Assembly (NCBI RefSeq): GCF_030247185.1
Contig: NC_080571.1
Location: 207,572,880-207,636,879 of the forward strand
DNA length: 64,000 nucleotides
Direction: 5' to 3'
Source of the DNA: Malaya genurostris
Lineage: Eukaryota > Arthropoda > Insecta > Diptera > Culicidae
The translations under genes were made by a program, and so were the position numbers. Below, piece by piece: positions 40,461 through 51,929 of the stretch; positions within the stretch are counted from its first letter, which is position 1, and every line of letters begins with the position of its first letter. A model generated the notes under the pieces. It was not told the origin of the DNA. It made no database searches and worked only from the letters and a program-made list of their open reading frames with translations.

Positions 40461-40803
40461 TTACAAATGAGTTACACAGACTCACAAATATAGAACCATT
40501 AGATGTAATGTCACATAATATTATAAGCAAATTCCGACAAAAATCGATGCAATCTTCAATTGAATCGATCCGCTCTCTGTATTAGTTAGTAAGTTAGTAT
40601 ATAAGTTCCTTTTCCCCATTACACAATACAAGTAGGTTTAGAATTTTCCCTACACAAAAATCTCAGAATTGCGGAAGCAAATAATGTCCTCATGGTAATA
40701 ACCAAATCATATATATAATAGGGCTGAAAAGTCACCACTTGTGGCTGAACACCCAATTTGAATCTTAATAATTTAATTTTAACTCATATTCCAATAAATA
40801 ATT

Positions 40804-40839
<36 letters not shown>
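40461..40839 (+). mobile_element. 5'-truncated Jockey-like LINE retroposon with poly-A and 13-bp duplication
   Basis: Flanked by perfect copies of 'gagtcagttttga' (40448-40460 and 40840-40852). It contains the last 41 codons of an ORF2 ('ISKFRQKSMQSSIESIRSLY' then TAG at 40583), a 3' UTR with a poly-A signal (aataaa near 40792), and a pure run of about 32 A at 40808-40839. The C-terminal wording resembles Jockey-clade ORF2 tails. Perfect duplication and unbroken poly-A indicate a young insertion. Confidence 0.9.
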
Positions 40840-40842
<3 letters not shown>

Positions 40843-41052
40843 TCAGTTTTGAACTTGGTATTTATATCAGGTTTACTTAACCTTACTTAACTTCTTTCGC
40901 TAAGTGCGATATCAACACAGGTTTGTGAAAAGTGTTTGTTTGATTAAATTACCCTGAATATATAAAACTATTTTGACGCTACTAGTCCCCGTTTTCCGCT
41001 TCCGAAAGCACCGATAATAGTGAAGAAAAGCTTCAAAAACGGAACTCACTTC

Positions 41053-41873
41053 CAAGGGTGGCAAAAACTCGCTCATAAGATTTGATTTTTTCTATTCATC
41101 AGCTCACCACATGATTTACGATGCAATCCGAAAAATGATGGTAAAGATGAAAATCATCGCTGATTTAAACAAACACACTCACCTATACAGAGCACCGCTG
41201 ACATCAAATTATGATGGTATTGATGGTTCTCAGTTTTGATTTCATAGCATTTAACTCTCATTCCTAGTTTTAAAAAGTGAGTACTGAGTTTGGCATCACC
41301 GTACCGAGCTACACCGGTGAGTGTATTCTTAAACCACAGAGCTGCCAACACAACCCAGATTTTCGGTTTTGTTTTTGCTGGTACTCAAAACGAACACGAG
41401 CATTAATGTACGAAAACAAATGTCGAACCGTAGTGTGATGTATACCATAAACGATTGAATTTCATGTCTCGAGCTAAACACAACTGGCTACTGAAACGAA
41501 TGCGTTTTCCAGCATACGAGAGCTTGTCTTGAGAAATGGATTGAAATGGCATCGATTCAAACATTGGCCGCCCATGGCAACTCTGGTGGGTGGGGAATAC
41601 AAGCGAGACAGTTTCATAAGAATCTGATTCAATGTGTTGATGCACAAACACATCAAATCTCAACTCACAAATCGTCTCTCAGTTTGTTCGAATATTTGAC
41701 GTGCACTCAGCGCTCATATGCTGATTGCTTGACACTACGATGTTGAGACGATGTTTTCTCTATACAAATGGTTACCCAGTTACTCAACTCGTTCAGCGAT
41801 GCTTTTGAAACCGATTTGCAGGTGAGCTGAACTCGGTGATGATGAAGTACTGAGTTGATTATTGCCAGCCCTG
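41053..41873. mobile_element. Non-autonomous hAT-type DNA transposon, 821 bp, TSD CTCACTTC
   Basis: Ends are 'caagggtggcaa' and 'ttgccagccctg', an imperfect 12-bp TIR of the CAGGG-TGGCAA type typical of hAT elements, flanked by perfect 8-bp duplications 'ctcacttc' (41045-41052 and 41874-41881). Removing it restores continuity with the related repeat at 51450. Subterminal motifs such as 'actcgctcat', 'cagctcac' and 'gttgagtaac/gttactcaac' recur. No transposase. Confidence 0.9.
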
Positions 41874-43199
41874 CTCACTTCGATTGATCAGCAACCGTTA
41901 AACCGATTTTCACGAATCATGATTCAATTTAAAGCTCTGATTGTCTTCAAATATACTGTGCAATTTTATCCGGTTCCGAAACTATAGGGCGATGAGTGTA
42001 AAACCAATCAAATCGTCATTCAAAATGACTATTCAAAACTGGTACGCGTCGGTACGTGCGGCTTTGCTCCGTTCGCAGCGTGCTTTGTTCAATTTCGTAG
42101 AGCGTGCAAGGTAGCCACATTTAAATTTATATTGTTCAGGTGAAAAATATGTAAATCTGTAAATCTTTTATTCAATTTGTACCTACCTGTTAGTGTTATT
42201 ACAAAATCAAGATAACGATGCTTTTCTATAGAAGTACACTTACACACAATTTAATAGTGAAAAGTGGCCCAAAGAACTAAGTGTTCTATATCATTCGACA
42301 CAGTTCATCGAGCTGAGCAATGTATGTATGTGTGTTAGTATGTGTCAAATAATTTCACTCATAAAATGAAAAGATCTCATAGTTCCATAGGCTGCTATTG
42401 AATTTCATTATGCTTTCATACGGTAAAGTGTGTTTACAATTGCACATCGTCATTTGGAGCGACGATGCAAAAGATAGTAAAATTCTTCTAGATTTGGCTC
42501 AAAACTGATTCAATTTGTAGATTATATTAATTACTTACTAAACGAACCGACTTCGGCTATACTGGTCCCAGGTTCCCGGTTCCAGAAGTAGCGTAAATAG
42601 TGGTTAAAATTCATAAACGAGACCCACTGAATTTTCTCAGAGATGATTTGATCGATTTCCACAAACAGGCTCAAATAAAAGTTCCTATAGTCTCATAGGT
42701 TTAATTTCATCTTGGTCCGACTTCCGGTTCCAGATCTATATGGTAAAATGTGTTTAATCAATTAGTGTGACGATGCAAAATAGAGAAAAAATCTTATCAA
42801 CTCGACATAACTGTTTACAAATTGGAAAGGTTATGTTAGTTCTTACCCAAAGAAAGTTTCTTATTTTATTCAAGATTGAAAGATTTCTTGACGGAATTTT
42901 CTAATCCAATAAAAAACCACTAGGTGGATTGAAAAAGGTTTTTTCGCTTCACCAAACTTTTCGTGTTTCTTTTGGTATACTGCCGTTCTAAGCATATTTG
43001 TGCCATACATATAGGAAATTATATAGAAAATGGGACAATTATGCGTAAAACGTAAACGTAAACGAAATTTGACGAAGTGTTTCACTCGATATTATCGTGA
43101 GATGGGAAACGTTACGTTAAGTTTAAGAAGCATACGAAAATTTTCTCAAATTGAAGGTTACAAATCATATGAGTTATTTTGTGGAAATTATAAATGTTA

Positions 43200-44620
43200 A
43201 ACACCGTTATAAGGGTTAGATTCTTGCGGTAACGAGTTAAGATGCGTTACTTTTAAAGTAGTTCTAGGTGTTACGAAGTATTATATAGGTCGCTCTTTTG
43301 TAAGTTATAATTGTCACGAAGCGTTACTTTTTAGTAAGTTATAGGCGTTATGAAGCGTTACGAAGCATTGATTTTTTGTAAGTTAAAAGCGTTACGAAGC
43401 GTTAGATGAGTTACTTTTTTGTAAGTTATAGGCAATAGTTGCACTATTTATGTAACATTTAATTCCACTATTTCACTATCACGTTATTACACTTTCACAA
43501 AGTCACTATACTTTAATGAAGCATAACAAACGTTACAATACAGATACGCGTATTTCGGAACGTTATTTACATCCTTCTTCAGTGTATCGGATTTAAAAAC
43601 AAACTTATAAAGCCGATACACTGAAGAAGGATGTAAATAACGTTCCGAAATACGCGTATCTGTATTGTAACGTTTGTTATGCTTCATTAAAGTATAGTGA
43701 CTTTGTGAAAGTGTAATAACGTGATAGTGAAATAGTGGAATTAAATGGTACATAAATATTGCAACTATTGAATATATTCCGCTAACAGCTCCAGGTAAAA
43801 ATAGTGAAGTTATAGGTGTTACGGAGTCCTACGAAGCATTACTTTTTTTTGTAAATCGTTACATGCGTCACTTTTTTGTAAGTTATTACGTTACGAAATG
43901 CGTTACAATTGAGAATGTTATAGGAGTTACGAAGCGTTACGAATCGTTACTTTTTTGTGAGATAAAAGCGTTACGAAGTATTACATGCGTTACTTTTTTG
44001 TAAATTGTAGGCGTTTCGAAACGTTACATGCGTTACTTTTTTGTAAGTTATATGAGTTACGAAGCGTCACATACGTTACTTTTTTGTAAGTTGTAGGCGT
44101 TACGAAACGTTACATGCGTTACTTTATTGTAAGTTATATGAGTTACGAAGCGTCACATACGTTATTTTTTTGTAAGTTGTAGGCGTTACGAAACGTTACA
44201 TGCGTTACTTTTTTGTAAGTTATATGAGTTACGAAGCGTCACATACGTTACTTTTTTGTAAGTTGTAGGCGTTACGAAACGTTACATGCGTTACTTTATT
44301 GTAAGTTATATGAGTTACGAAGCGTCACATACGTTATTTTTTTGTAAGTTGTAGGCGTTACGAAACGTTACATGCGTTACTTTTTTGTAAGTTATATGAG
44401 TTACGAAGCGTCACATACGTTACTTTTTGTAAGTTATTGGAGTTACAGAGCGTTAGATGCGTTACTTTTTTGTAGTTACGAAGCATTACATGCATTACTT
44501 TTTAGTAAGTTATAGGCGTTAAAAAGAGTTAAATGTGTCACTTTCGTGTTATAGACGTTACGAAGAGTTACATGCGTTCTTTTCTTGTGAATCATAGGCG
44601 TTACGAAGAGTCTGCGGACC
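43200..44620. repeat. 43-bp satellite array with 172-bp higher-order period
   Basis: The monomer is about 43 bp: 'ttacttttttgtaag' plus either 'ttatatgagttacgaagcg' or 'ttgtaggcgttacgaaacg'. From about 44033 to 44400 the two types alternate and every fourth unit is identical ('ttacttttttgtaagttata' at 44033 recurs at 44205, exactly 172 bp on). The flanks are degenerate monomers. A long hairpin interrupts the left part. Confidence 0.93.
43433..43770. mobile_element. Foldback hairpin element, 158-bp arms, 22-bp loop
   Basis: 43433-43590 is an almost perfect inverted copy of 43613-43770 (for example 'aacgttatttacatccttct' against 'agaaggatgtaaataacgtt'). Mismatches are only near the outer ends. 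It interrupts the 43-bp satellite, so it behaves as an insertion, but I could not identify a target duplication. No coding capacity. Confidence 0.93.
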
Positions 44621-44809
44621 TGCTATGATTGTCTAGACAAGTTAGTTTTATTTTCAACCTCCAAATAATCCAATTCCTAACCTCCAAATATCACATTTCC
44701 TACTGTTTGAAAAGTCGCTGCTATGGTTCCAATACACGCTGTTTTTTGCAATGGAAACTACAGCGACATGGATTCTTCCTGTGGTTAATCAAACGGTTGC
44801 AATGAGCTT

Positions 44810-45435
44810 GCGCCAGGATTGATAATGCACGCTCAAATCTACTAGAAGTGTCAACCGGTGTTCCTCAAGGTAGTCACTTGGGGTCGCTAACTGGTATTTG
44901 TTTGATTTATCAACGACTTCTTCACTCACATAAAATCTGGAAAACTACTCGATGCTGATGATCTAAAAATTTTTCTTTCCATTTCTTCAAGTCTAAATTT
45001 TGCAGTACTTCGAGAAGACATAATTAGTATTGAGCAATGGTTTTTATAATGTTATGCAGATTAATACAAGTTAACGTAAAATTATAAACTTCAGGAGATC
45101 TTATGTACTTTGTTGTTTCGAATGTACCCTTTGAAGCCAAGTAATGGAAACAGAGGATTCCATCCGTATTATTTGACAGAAAACTCACTTTATCAGATCA
45201 TATTTCCGCAACAACGGCAACGTCATTTGCAGTGCTGTATTTTATAAAACGTAATACTGCTGATTTATTTTATTTATACTCTTTGAAGGCTCTTTACTGC
45301 ATTCTACTTCGTAGTATATTGGAATATGCAGTACAAGTTTTGGTGGCCATGCCACGACGTCTAAAGCTACAGATTGGAAAGCGTCCAAAAATATTTTGTA
45401 AGATTCGCACTGAGAAAACAACGATGGAATAACCC
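44810..45435 (+). pseudogene. LINE reverse transcriptase fragment
   Basis: Frames broken, but RT landmarks are in order: 'STGVPQGSHLG' (motif B, about 44848), 'LDADDLKIF' (the YADD-type catalytic site, about 44950), 'MQINT' and, in the thumb region, 'LKALYCILLRSILEYAV' (about 45280-45340). Typical of Jockey/CR1-like ORF2. No 5' or 3' end visible. Confidence 0.8.
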
Positions 45436-45548
45436 ATTGCAAATGCCATCATATATCGATAGATACAATAAAAAGTTTATTTTTGATATGCTAATGACAT
45501 AACATTCACTGCTCTGAATTTTTGGCGAGGATAATTTTATACGACGAC

Positions 45549-46345
45549 TTATATTTCGGGAATAGCAAAAAAGAACAAACATTTTGAAGTGAAAATGGCT
45601 TTATTGTTTTTCAAATTATTCTCCATGATGATCGATACACTTTTGCATGCGTTCGAACCAATCAGAAAAGCATTTTTGCCACTGTGAAGATGGTACCTCA
45701 AAAACATGGTTTCGAATGTTTCAGTAGCATCTTCTCGCGTCGAAAATCGTTGACCAGGCAATTTTTTCTTGATATGCGGGAATGAAAAGAAATCAGTTGG
45801 TGCCAAGTCAGGGCTATACGGTGGATTACCCATCAATTCGACGTTTTGTTCGGTCAAAAAAGAGTTGGTTTGAGTTGATGTGTGAGATCTCGCATTGTCA
45901 TTATGGAGGATGATTCGTCTGCTCTTGTTCGTTTTGCGAATTGCTCCAAAGACTTCAGGCAAACAAATGGTTGTGTACCATTCAAAATTGACCGTCTTAC
46001 GTTGCTCCAGTGGCACAGTTGCCACATGACCCGTTCTTCCGAAAAAAAAAACAGGCAACCATTTGCTTCGAAGTGCTTTGTGCGCGAACAATTTTTGTTG
46101 GATTTGGCTCGTCTTGGAACACCCACACAGTCGATTGATGTTTTGTTTCCGGCCCATACGTATATATCAATGATTCGTCACCTGTTACGATTTTATATAC
46201 GTCGGGTGGTGCATCGCGATCGTATTTTTTAAACATTTCCTTGCACCAATCGACACGAACCTCTTTTTGAGCTATTGTCAAATTGTGCGGGATCCAACGA
46301 GAACAACCTTTTTTTACGGGCAGGTGCTCATGAAATATTAAATGC
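45549..46345 (-). pseudogene. Mariner (DD34D) transposase, mellifera-like, truncated N-terminus
   Basis: Reads from 'IFHEHLPVKKGCSRWIPHNL' through 'VTGDESLIYTY' (first Asp), 'ILHNDNARSHTS' (second Asp) and 'PPYSPDLAPTDFFSFPHIK' (third Asp), with 34 residues between the last two. At least one frameshift (around 46010-46150). The HTH half is missing: the reading stops where the next element begins at about 46345. Confidence 0.88.
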
Positions 46346-47175
46346 ACGCATGTGGAACCAATTCCCAAGGATAAACAGTGGGATAAACGTATACTGAAGG
46401 CGTTCGAGCAAAAGAAGGAGGTTTTAGTTCGGGATGTGGCTAAAAAAGTGGGCACTTCGAAGTTAAATGTTCTTCGTGCTAAAGAACGTTTGAATCTTCG
46501 AACCTATAAGAAGCAGAAACAACCAAAACGTAGTCCGAAATAAGAAGCATTGATCAGGCCGAGGGTTCGAAAGCTGTACAATACGATTCTTGCTGGAAAT
46601 TTGAACTGCATAATCATGGACGACGAGACCTACGTGAAACTCGATTACAAATCCTTGCCGGGACCACAATATTATACGGTGCGAGAAGGGAAAGTGTTAA
46701 ACAAGTCCGAGACATCGATTGAAGTCGAAAAATTTGGTAAGAAAGCTATGGTCTGGCAAGCAATTTGTAGCTGCGGTAAGTTTCCGAAACCTTTCATCAT
46801 CACTGTTCCAATGAACAGCGCAATATACATCAAGGAATGTTTACAAAATCGACTTCTACCCATGATTCGAAGCCACAAGGATCCTGTTGTTTTCTGGCGA
46901 GATCTTGCTTCTTACCACTACTCGAAATCAACGGTAGAATGATATACTACCGAAAATGTCAAGAGTATCCACCAAATTGCCCACAACTTCGACCAATTGA
47001 GGAATTTTGGGCATTAACGAAGGCACATCTTAGGAAACATGTCTCGGCAGCCGAAACCATTCAACAATTCGAAAAAGATTGGAAAAAAGTGTCAAAACTT
47101 GTCGCCAAGAATATCTAACACTTGTGAATTATTTACAGCGAAATCAAAGTGCGTCGATACTTTCAGGGACAGTCT
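46346..47175 (+). pseudogene. D37E-like Tc1/mariner-superfamily transposase
   Basis: HTH end ('RDVAKKVGTSKLNVLRAKER', 'TYKKQKQPKRS'), first Asp in 'IIMDDETYVKLD', second in 'VFWRDLASYHYS', and final Glu in 'CPQLRPIEEFWALTK'. A stop at 46541 and a frameshifting deletion near 46942 inactivate it; the deletion prevents measuring the catalytic spacing, but the motifs are those of insect D37E elements. The right end may be 'actttcagggacagtc' near 47174. The left end is lost at the junction with the preceding mariner. Confidence 0.82.
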
Positions 47176-47699
47176 TTAATCCACGTCGAAAGTTGTGAAA
47201 AATAATGCATCAAAATCCTTCTCTTGAAATTTCCATTTTTTAGCCAAATTGATTTTTTAACTCACTGTAAACAACACAAATAGCGCTTGTACATCAAAAC
47301 GTTCTGAGTACGTTCATGTTGAAAAATGTCAAACTTTATTTTGGTGTTGCCAGATTTTAGCTCTTGACATTAGTGTGGCCAGTTCCCGGAATATAAGTAG
47401 TGGCCAACATATACTTAGACATCGTTTTGTATATGGATAGCGCTTGTATCCGTACTGTATTTTTTACCCAAATACTGCATACTATTTTATACCCTTAAAT
47501 GTACTGTGTTTCGATTTGTACTATATTTCCCCATTGAAATGAACTGTATTTTTCATATCAGAAAATTAATATAGAATTTAAAATCACTAGCGCAACGAAT
47601 TTCGATTTGCCGCAATACAAATCGTCAGAAAGAACAGTGACAAACCGTAACGAATATAAATACATGCAAACAATAAATGGAATTGTCACTTTCTCTTCT

Positions 47700-48900
47700 T
47701 TTCAACATGGTTTTTGCCTTTCTAATATAGGAAGGTTATTAAATCACTGTGAAAACCGAATTTTTTTCCGCCCGGGGTACCATTCGACTCAGCTCGACGA
47801 ACTGAGCAAATTTCTCTCTCTCTCGCTCTGTGTGTGTGTGTGTGTTTGTGTGATCTTCTCGGAGATAGCTAGACCGATTTTCACAAACTTAGATTCAAAT
47901 GAAAGGTCTCTTGGTTCCATAGGTTTCTATTGAATTTTATCCCGATCGGATCGGACGGTTCAAGAGGACGGTTCACGAGTAACGGGGTAAAATGTTCAAA
48001 AAATTAGGAAAAAGTGCACTCCATGTTTTCAGAGACCGCTCAACCAATTCGCTTCAGTAAAGTTTCAAATTAAAGGTCTTATGGAACCCGCATAGCGTTT
48101 TGGCTACCTGGGCAGCCATGGCCACCAAACGGCTACCAAAATTGATTCAGTGACGGTTGTCAAATCCAATTTTACGAAACAAAGTCGCCTGTATCTAATA
48201 CCGTTTTCGTTTTTGAACCTAGACGCGGGCGACTCTGACTCCGAGTAAAACGAACACGTGGTACGCGCCCTAAACAACAACTCATGAAAAAAAGAAAAAA
48301 TAAACAAATTTGCATGGATGCGTGGTGCGACCCGAGAAAATTTTCAGAGCGAAACTACGCGATTGGAGTCCGATCTAGAGCGACCTCAGGTTGCTAAAAC
48401 AAACTCATCTAAAGTTGTTTTGGCGACTCTGGGTCAGCTCTCGGGCTGCTTTGATCAATAAACGAAAACGGTATAAGTTAGCCGAGCGTTTTATTCTTCT
48501 CAAAAAATGTCAAAGATTTCAATGTGGACAAATCCTGGTGGATACAGTTGTATCGTTTGAGTTGTATATCTGGCAGCGGTGAGGCAGTCGGTCACCAGAA
48601 TGTCTGCCAGCCATATTTTCCAGCTGGCAGCGTTTAGTCAGCCATCTGGCAGCCATGCATATGCGGGAATGGTTGCTATTGAATTTCATCTGGATCCGAC
48701 TTCCGGTTTGGGATTTACGGGGTAGAATGTGCGAAATGAACTATAAACGTTTCATCGATTTTTCGGAGACCGCTCATTCAATTTTCACAAGAGTTCAAAT
48801 AAAAGGTCTTACAATCTTATATAATCCTACAAAATTTCATCCGGATGCGACTTCTGGTTCCGGAATTACAAAACGATCAGCATAAAAATTTCATTTTCAG
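47700..48900 (-). repeat. Degenerate interspersed repeat, family F1, copy e, interrupted
   Basis: 'gcctttctaatataggaagg' and 'accattcgactcagctcgac' at the left, a short (TG)n at 47829-47845, then 'cgattttcacaaacttagat'. The repeat is broken at about 48080 ('cttatggaaccc') and resumes at about 48665 ('ttgctattgaatttcatctg'), so about 580 bp in between is inserted DNA, which itself holds the MITE at 48199-48473. Confidence 0.6.
48199..48473. mobile_element. PIF/Harbinger-type MITE, 275 bp, TSD TAA
   Basis: Ends 'taccgttttcgttttt' and 'aataaacgaaaacggta' are inverted copies over 14 bp or more, flanked by 'taa' on both sides (48196-48198, 48474-48476). A three-base TWA duplication is the mark of PIF/Harbinger elements. 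'gggcgactctgactc' and 'ggcgactctgggtcagctc' recur near the two ends. No ORF. Confidence 0.72.
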
Positions 48901-49929
48901 GGTCGTGTTTTTATACAAGACACGGAAAAATTCAATCAAATACATTCAAATTGCGGTTTAAGGGCTGAGGATAGTACCGTAAAGTGGTAGGTTTTTGCTA
49001 TTTTCCCACTTCAAATTAAATTTGCTTGGAAACGGTGCAGAATATAGAAAAACCCACCTGACAATGTATTCGAAATTTAGTTGAGAATAATCTGTGAAAT
49101 TTTCAGAATGATTCATTGAATTTAGCGGTCGTGTTGTATTTTTTTCTGACTGAAGAACTGCTAAAAATTGGAACGCTCGGAAATGCATACCTCTACTTGT
49201 TCATCGAATATCTCGGCTTTGAAGGCTTGTATCATAAATATCGCTCGGATATTTTTTTTCTCGAAGTACAGTACATTTTACAGAAAAAAATAACAAAAAA
49301 ATACAGTACATCGGCTTTGAAAAACCAGTACGTTTTACAGTACACATTCTATATAAAAATGATGAATAAAACAAAAGAAAACTATTATCAGATGATGCTT
49401 ATTTATCATCTCGATGTTTTTTTTTCTATTTCTCAGTGAAAATAAAACAAATATTTCAGTCAAATCAAAAATAACAATATATACGAATAATGAAATAATC
49501 ATCAATTGTATACATTTGTATTGTTTCAATAGCCTTCGATTTCGATCTTTCTGCAGTTGCCGTCTCGTATTTATCTTTTGATGAAATTTGATGAAGCTGT
49601 CCATGTTTTGTTTTGAGGTAATTATAATATTCAACGCATTCGTACTTTAAATTCATTTCGCTTCCAGTGTATCCACTTCCAAGCACATCTTATCTGTGAT
49701 CCAAGTTTTATTGACTGCATAAAATGTGCTGATGTACTCGCAATCTGCACGTTTGAGATGTTTGAATATTTCCACTCAGCGATTTACAATTGAAACGTTG
49801 TCATTTCTCCATTTTGTTATATTTTCATGACGAAAAGGAGAGCGACAAATTTTTTGACATTTCCATTCGTTCTGTATTATCGTCTCACAAAAAAGGGCCG
49901 AGCTATAAATGACAGATTCTCTTTGTTTA

Positions 49930-50075
49930 CACTGAGGTCTTTTTTTAAGCGATCTTTTTTTATGGGTTTTTTTTTACGCGACTTTTCAGAGTTATGCAGT
50001 TTTTTTATGCGAATTTTCAGCGTTATGCGGTTTTTTTTATGCGGTACGTAAATTCGCATAAAAAAGACTTCAGTG
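49930..50075. mobile_element. Tc1/mariner-type MITE, 146 bp, TA duplication
   Basis: 'cactgaggtctttttt' and 'aaaaaagacttcagtg' form the TIR, with TA on both sides (49928-49929, 50076-50077). The interior repeats 'ttttttatgcg' three times. Non-coding. Confidence 0.8.
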
Positions 50076-50494
50076 TATTTGGCGATTATAACACTTCGCA
50101 TAAGTCTCAAGCAAAATCCTTAATCTTTCGAATATTATTAGAAACTGCGAAAATTTCTATAAAAGCGCAGCAATAATTGAAAAAAAACGTCAACAAAGAG
50201 ATGCTCTCATTTGCAGATATGTCCTTCTGTCGTGGAACGATCGAATTCACCGTTCGCTGTGTGCAGAGATGCTCCCTGGCTGTTTGCATGTGTTTATATT
50301 CGCTATGTGATTGTGATATGCGTTGACATCAAATTGCATGGGATATTCTCAATTATCAATTATATCCGCATATCACTTGATATCAGGTATTATTTTTATT
50401 TTATTACCACGGAACATAAACTATTTTCGGTATACCAAAATTCGAAGCGTCAAAGGAATAAAATTATGTATTTATTTTTTTCTGTTTGAAAAAA

Positions 50495-50630
50495 AACAGT
50501 ACTTTTGAAAGGCAAAATACAGTGCAAAGAAAAATACAGTACATTTTAAAGTGAAAAACAGTACGCAGTATTTGGGTCCAAAATACAGTACAATACTGTA
50601 AAATACAGTACGGATCCGAGCCTTAATCAT
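50495..50630. repeat. TACTGTATTTT-motif block, inverted relative of 47440-47560
   Basis: Contains at least six 'acagta' or 'tactgta' motifs. The reverse complement shares 'atccgtactgtatttt', 'cccaaatactgc' and 'aaatgtactgt', in order, with 47450-47520. Smaller clusters of the same motif are at 49258-49350 and 51925-51980. Confidence 0.6.
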
Positions 50631-51109
50631 AAATCTACCGCGACAAAGTCTAGATAATTTAGTTTAGATGCGATAAGTACATAAAAACATATATGTTATC
50701 GCGATAAAAATAAAGTCTTGTATTTTTCTGTGAAACAAAGTCAGTTTCAATGCATCCACCATTTTTTTCGCTTTGGTTTCCTGATAGCATTTTGAAAAAG
50801 AAGAGAGAAATAAAATAGGCTCGACAAGGCTGCCAAACATACAGACATTCAATCTTTGAGAAAGTTGAATATTTTTTCATTGTTCATTGGAATCCATGTA
50901 ATGTCCAACCCATACGATAGAATTATGTGATAAAACTTCTCATCAAAATAATAAAATGTATGCTGGCAACCCGGTACAGTCTGCTCATATACGAAAGAGT
51001 ACAAGAGAAATCCTATGCGCGAAGGGAATTGAGCGAGCCACGTGGTCGATTTAAAACTCAACACGTGGCTCTCTGTCCTCAGACCTTAATCTTGAATTGG
51101 ACAGATTTT

Positions 51110-51910
51110 GTTAGTTTTAAAAAAAATTCCTCACCGATTTTTACAAACTAAAATGCAAATGAAAGGTCTTGAAATTCTTTAAAAAGCCCTTTAAATGTTG
51201 ATTCAGATCCGGCTTCCGGTTCCGGTATTACAGTGCGATTAGTAAAAATTTTCAATTTCAAGAGTATTTTTTTACACGCGATGGCGTTACGAGGTGCACA
51301 TTTTTATAAAATGTATTGGTAAATTTATCTAGTTAGCAGACCTTGTTAGTTATTAGTGGATATATAAATCTACTTTGGGACCACTAGTGCCTAGTTTCCG
51401 CTTCCGAACGCACCGGTAATAGTGAAGAAAATCTCCAAAGACGGAACTCACTTTGATTTTTCAGCAACGGTTAAACCGACTTTCACTAATCATAATTGAA
51501 ATTAAAGCTCTTAGTGTCCTAAAAGAGTCTGTTCAATTTCATCCAGATCCGACTTCTGGTTCCGAAATTATAGGGCAAAGAGTATCACAACTTTAAAACT
51601 GTCATACAAAATGATGCAAAATCGGTACGTGCTGGTACGGAAGAATAAGAAAACGCCACCGCCCAGCACACAGCGTGCTTTGTTCAATTTTGTATAGCAT
51701 GCAGGGTTGCCACGTTTAAATCTATATTATCTTAACATAACTATTTTCAAATTGAAATAGTGATGGTAGTTTATACCAAAGAAAGTTTTTGATTTTATTC
51801 AGGTTTGAAAAAAAGTCTTGACAGAATTTTCTAATGATGTTTCTGAAAACATAAGTAATATGAGAAAAACATCATTACACCACTAGGTGGATTAAAAAAG
51901 GTTTATTCAC
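51110..51910 (-). repeat. Degenerate interspersed repeat, family F1, copy f
   Basis: Aligns block by block with 40120-40350 and 40975-42130: 'gattcagatccggcttccgg', 'tttttacacgcgatggcg', 'ttccgcttccgaacgcacc', 'agcgtgctttgttcaatttt', then 'accactaggtggattaaaaa' at its end. It is the uninterrupted reference that reveals the two insertions in the 40-42 kb copy. Confidence 0.7.
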
Positions 51911-51929
51911 TATTGCTATATAAAATGCG

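Larger units (their letters stand above)
39650..42945 (-). repeat. Degenerate interspersed repeat, family F1, copy d, with insertions
   Basis: Minus-strand copy: begins at the left with 'ctcatatagaaaggctatgc' and 'ggagggccgagtgtcatag', shows many 'ccgattttcacaaac' and 'ggatccgaattcc' blocks, and ends at the right with 'ccactaggtggattgaaaaa'. Comparison with the uninterrupted relative at 51110-51900 shows two insertions: the retroposon at 40461-40839 and the TIR element at 41053-41873. Confidence 0.7.

Noticed and set aside
43200..44620. CRISPR-like array
   Set aside because: Units are contiguous tandem repeats without unique spacers, in a eukaryotic context.
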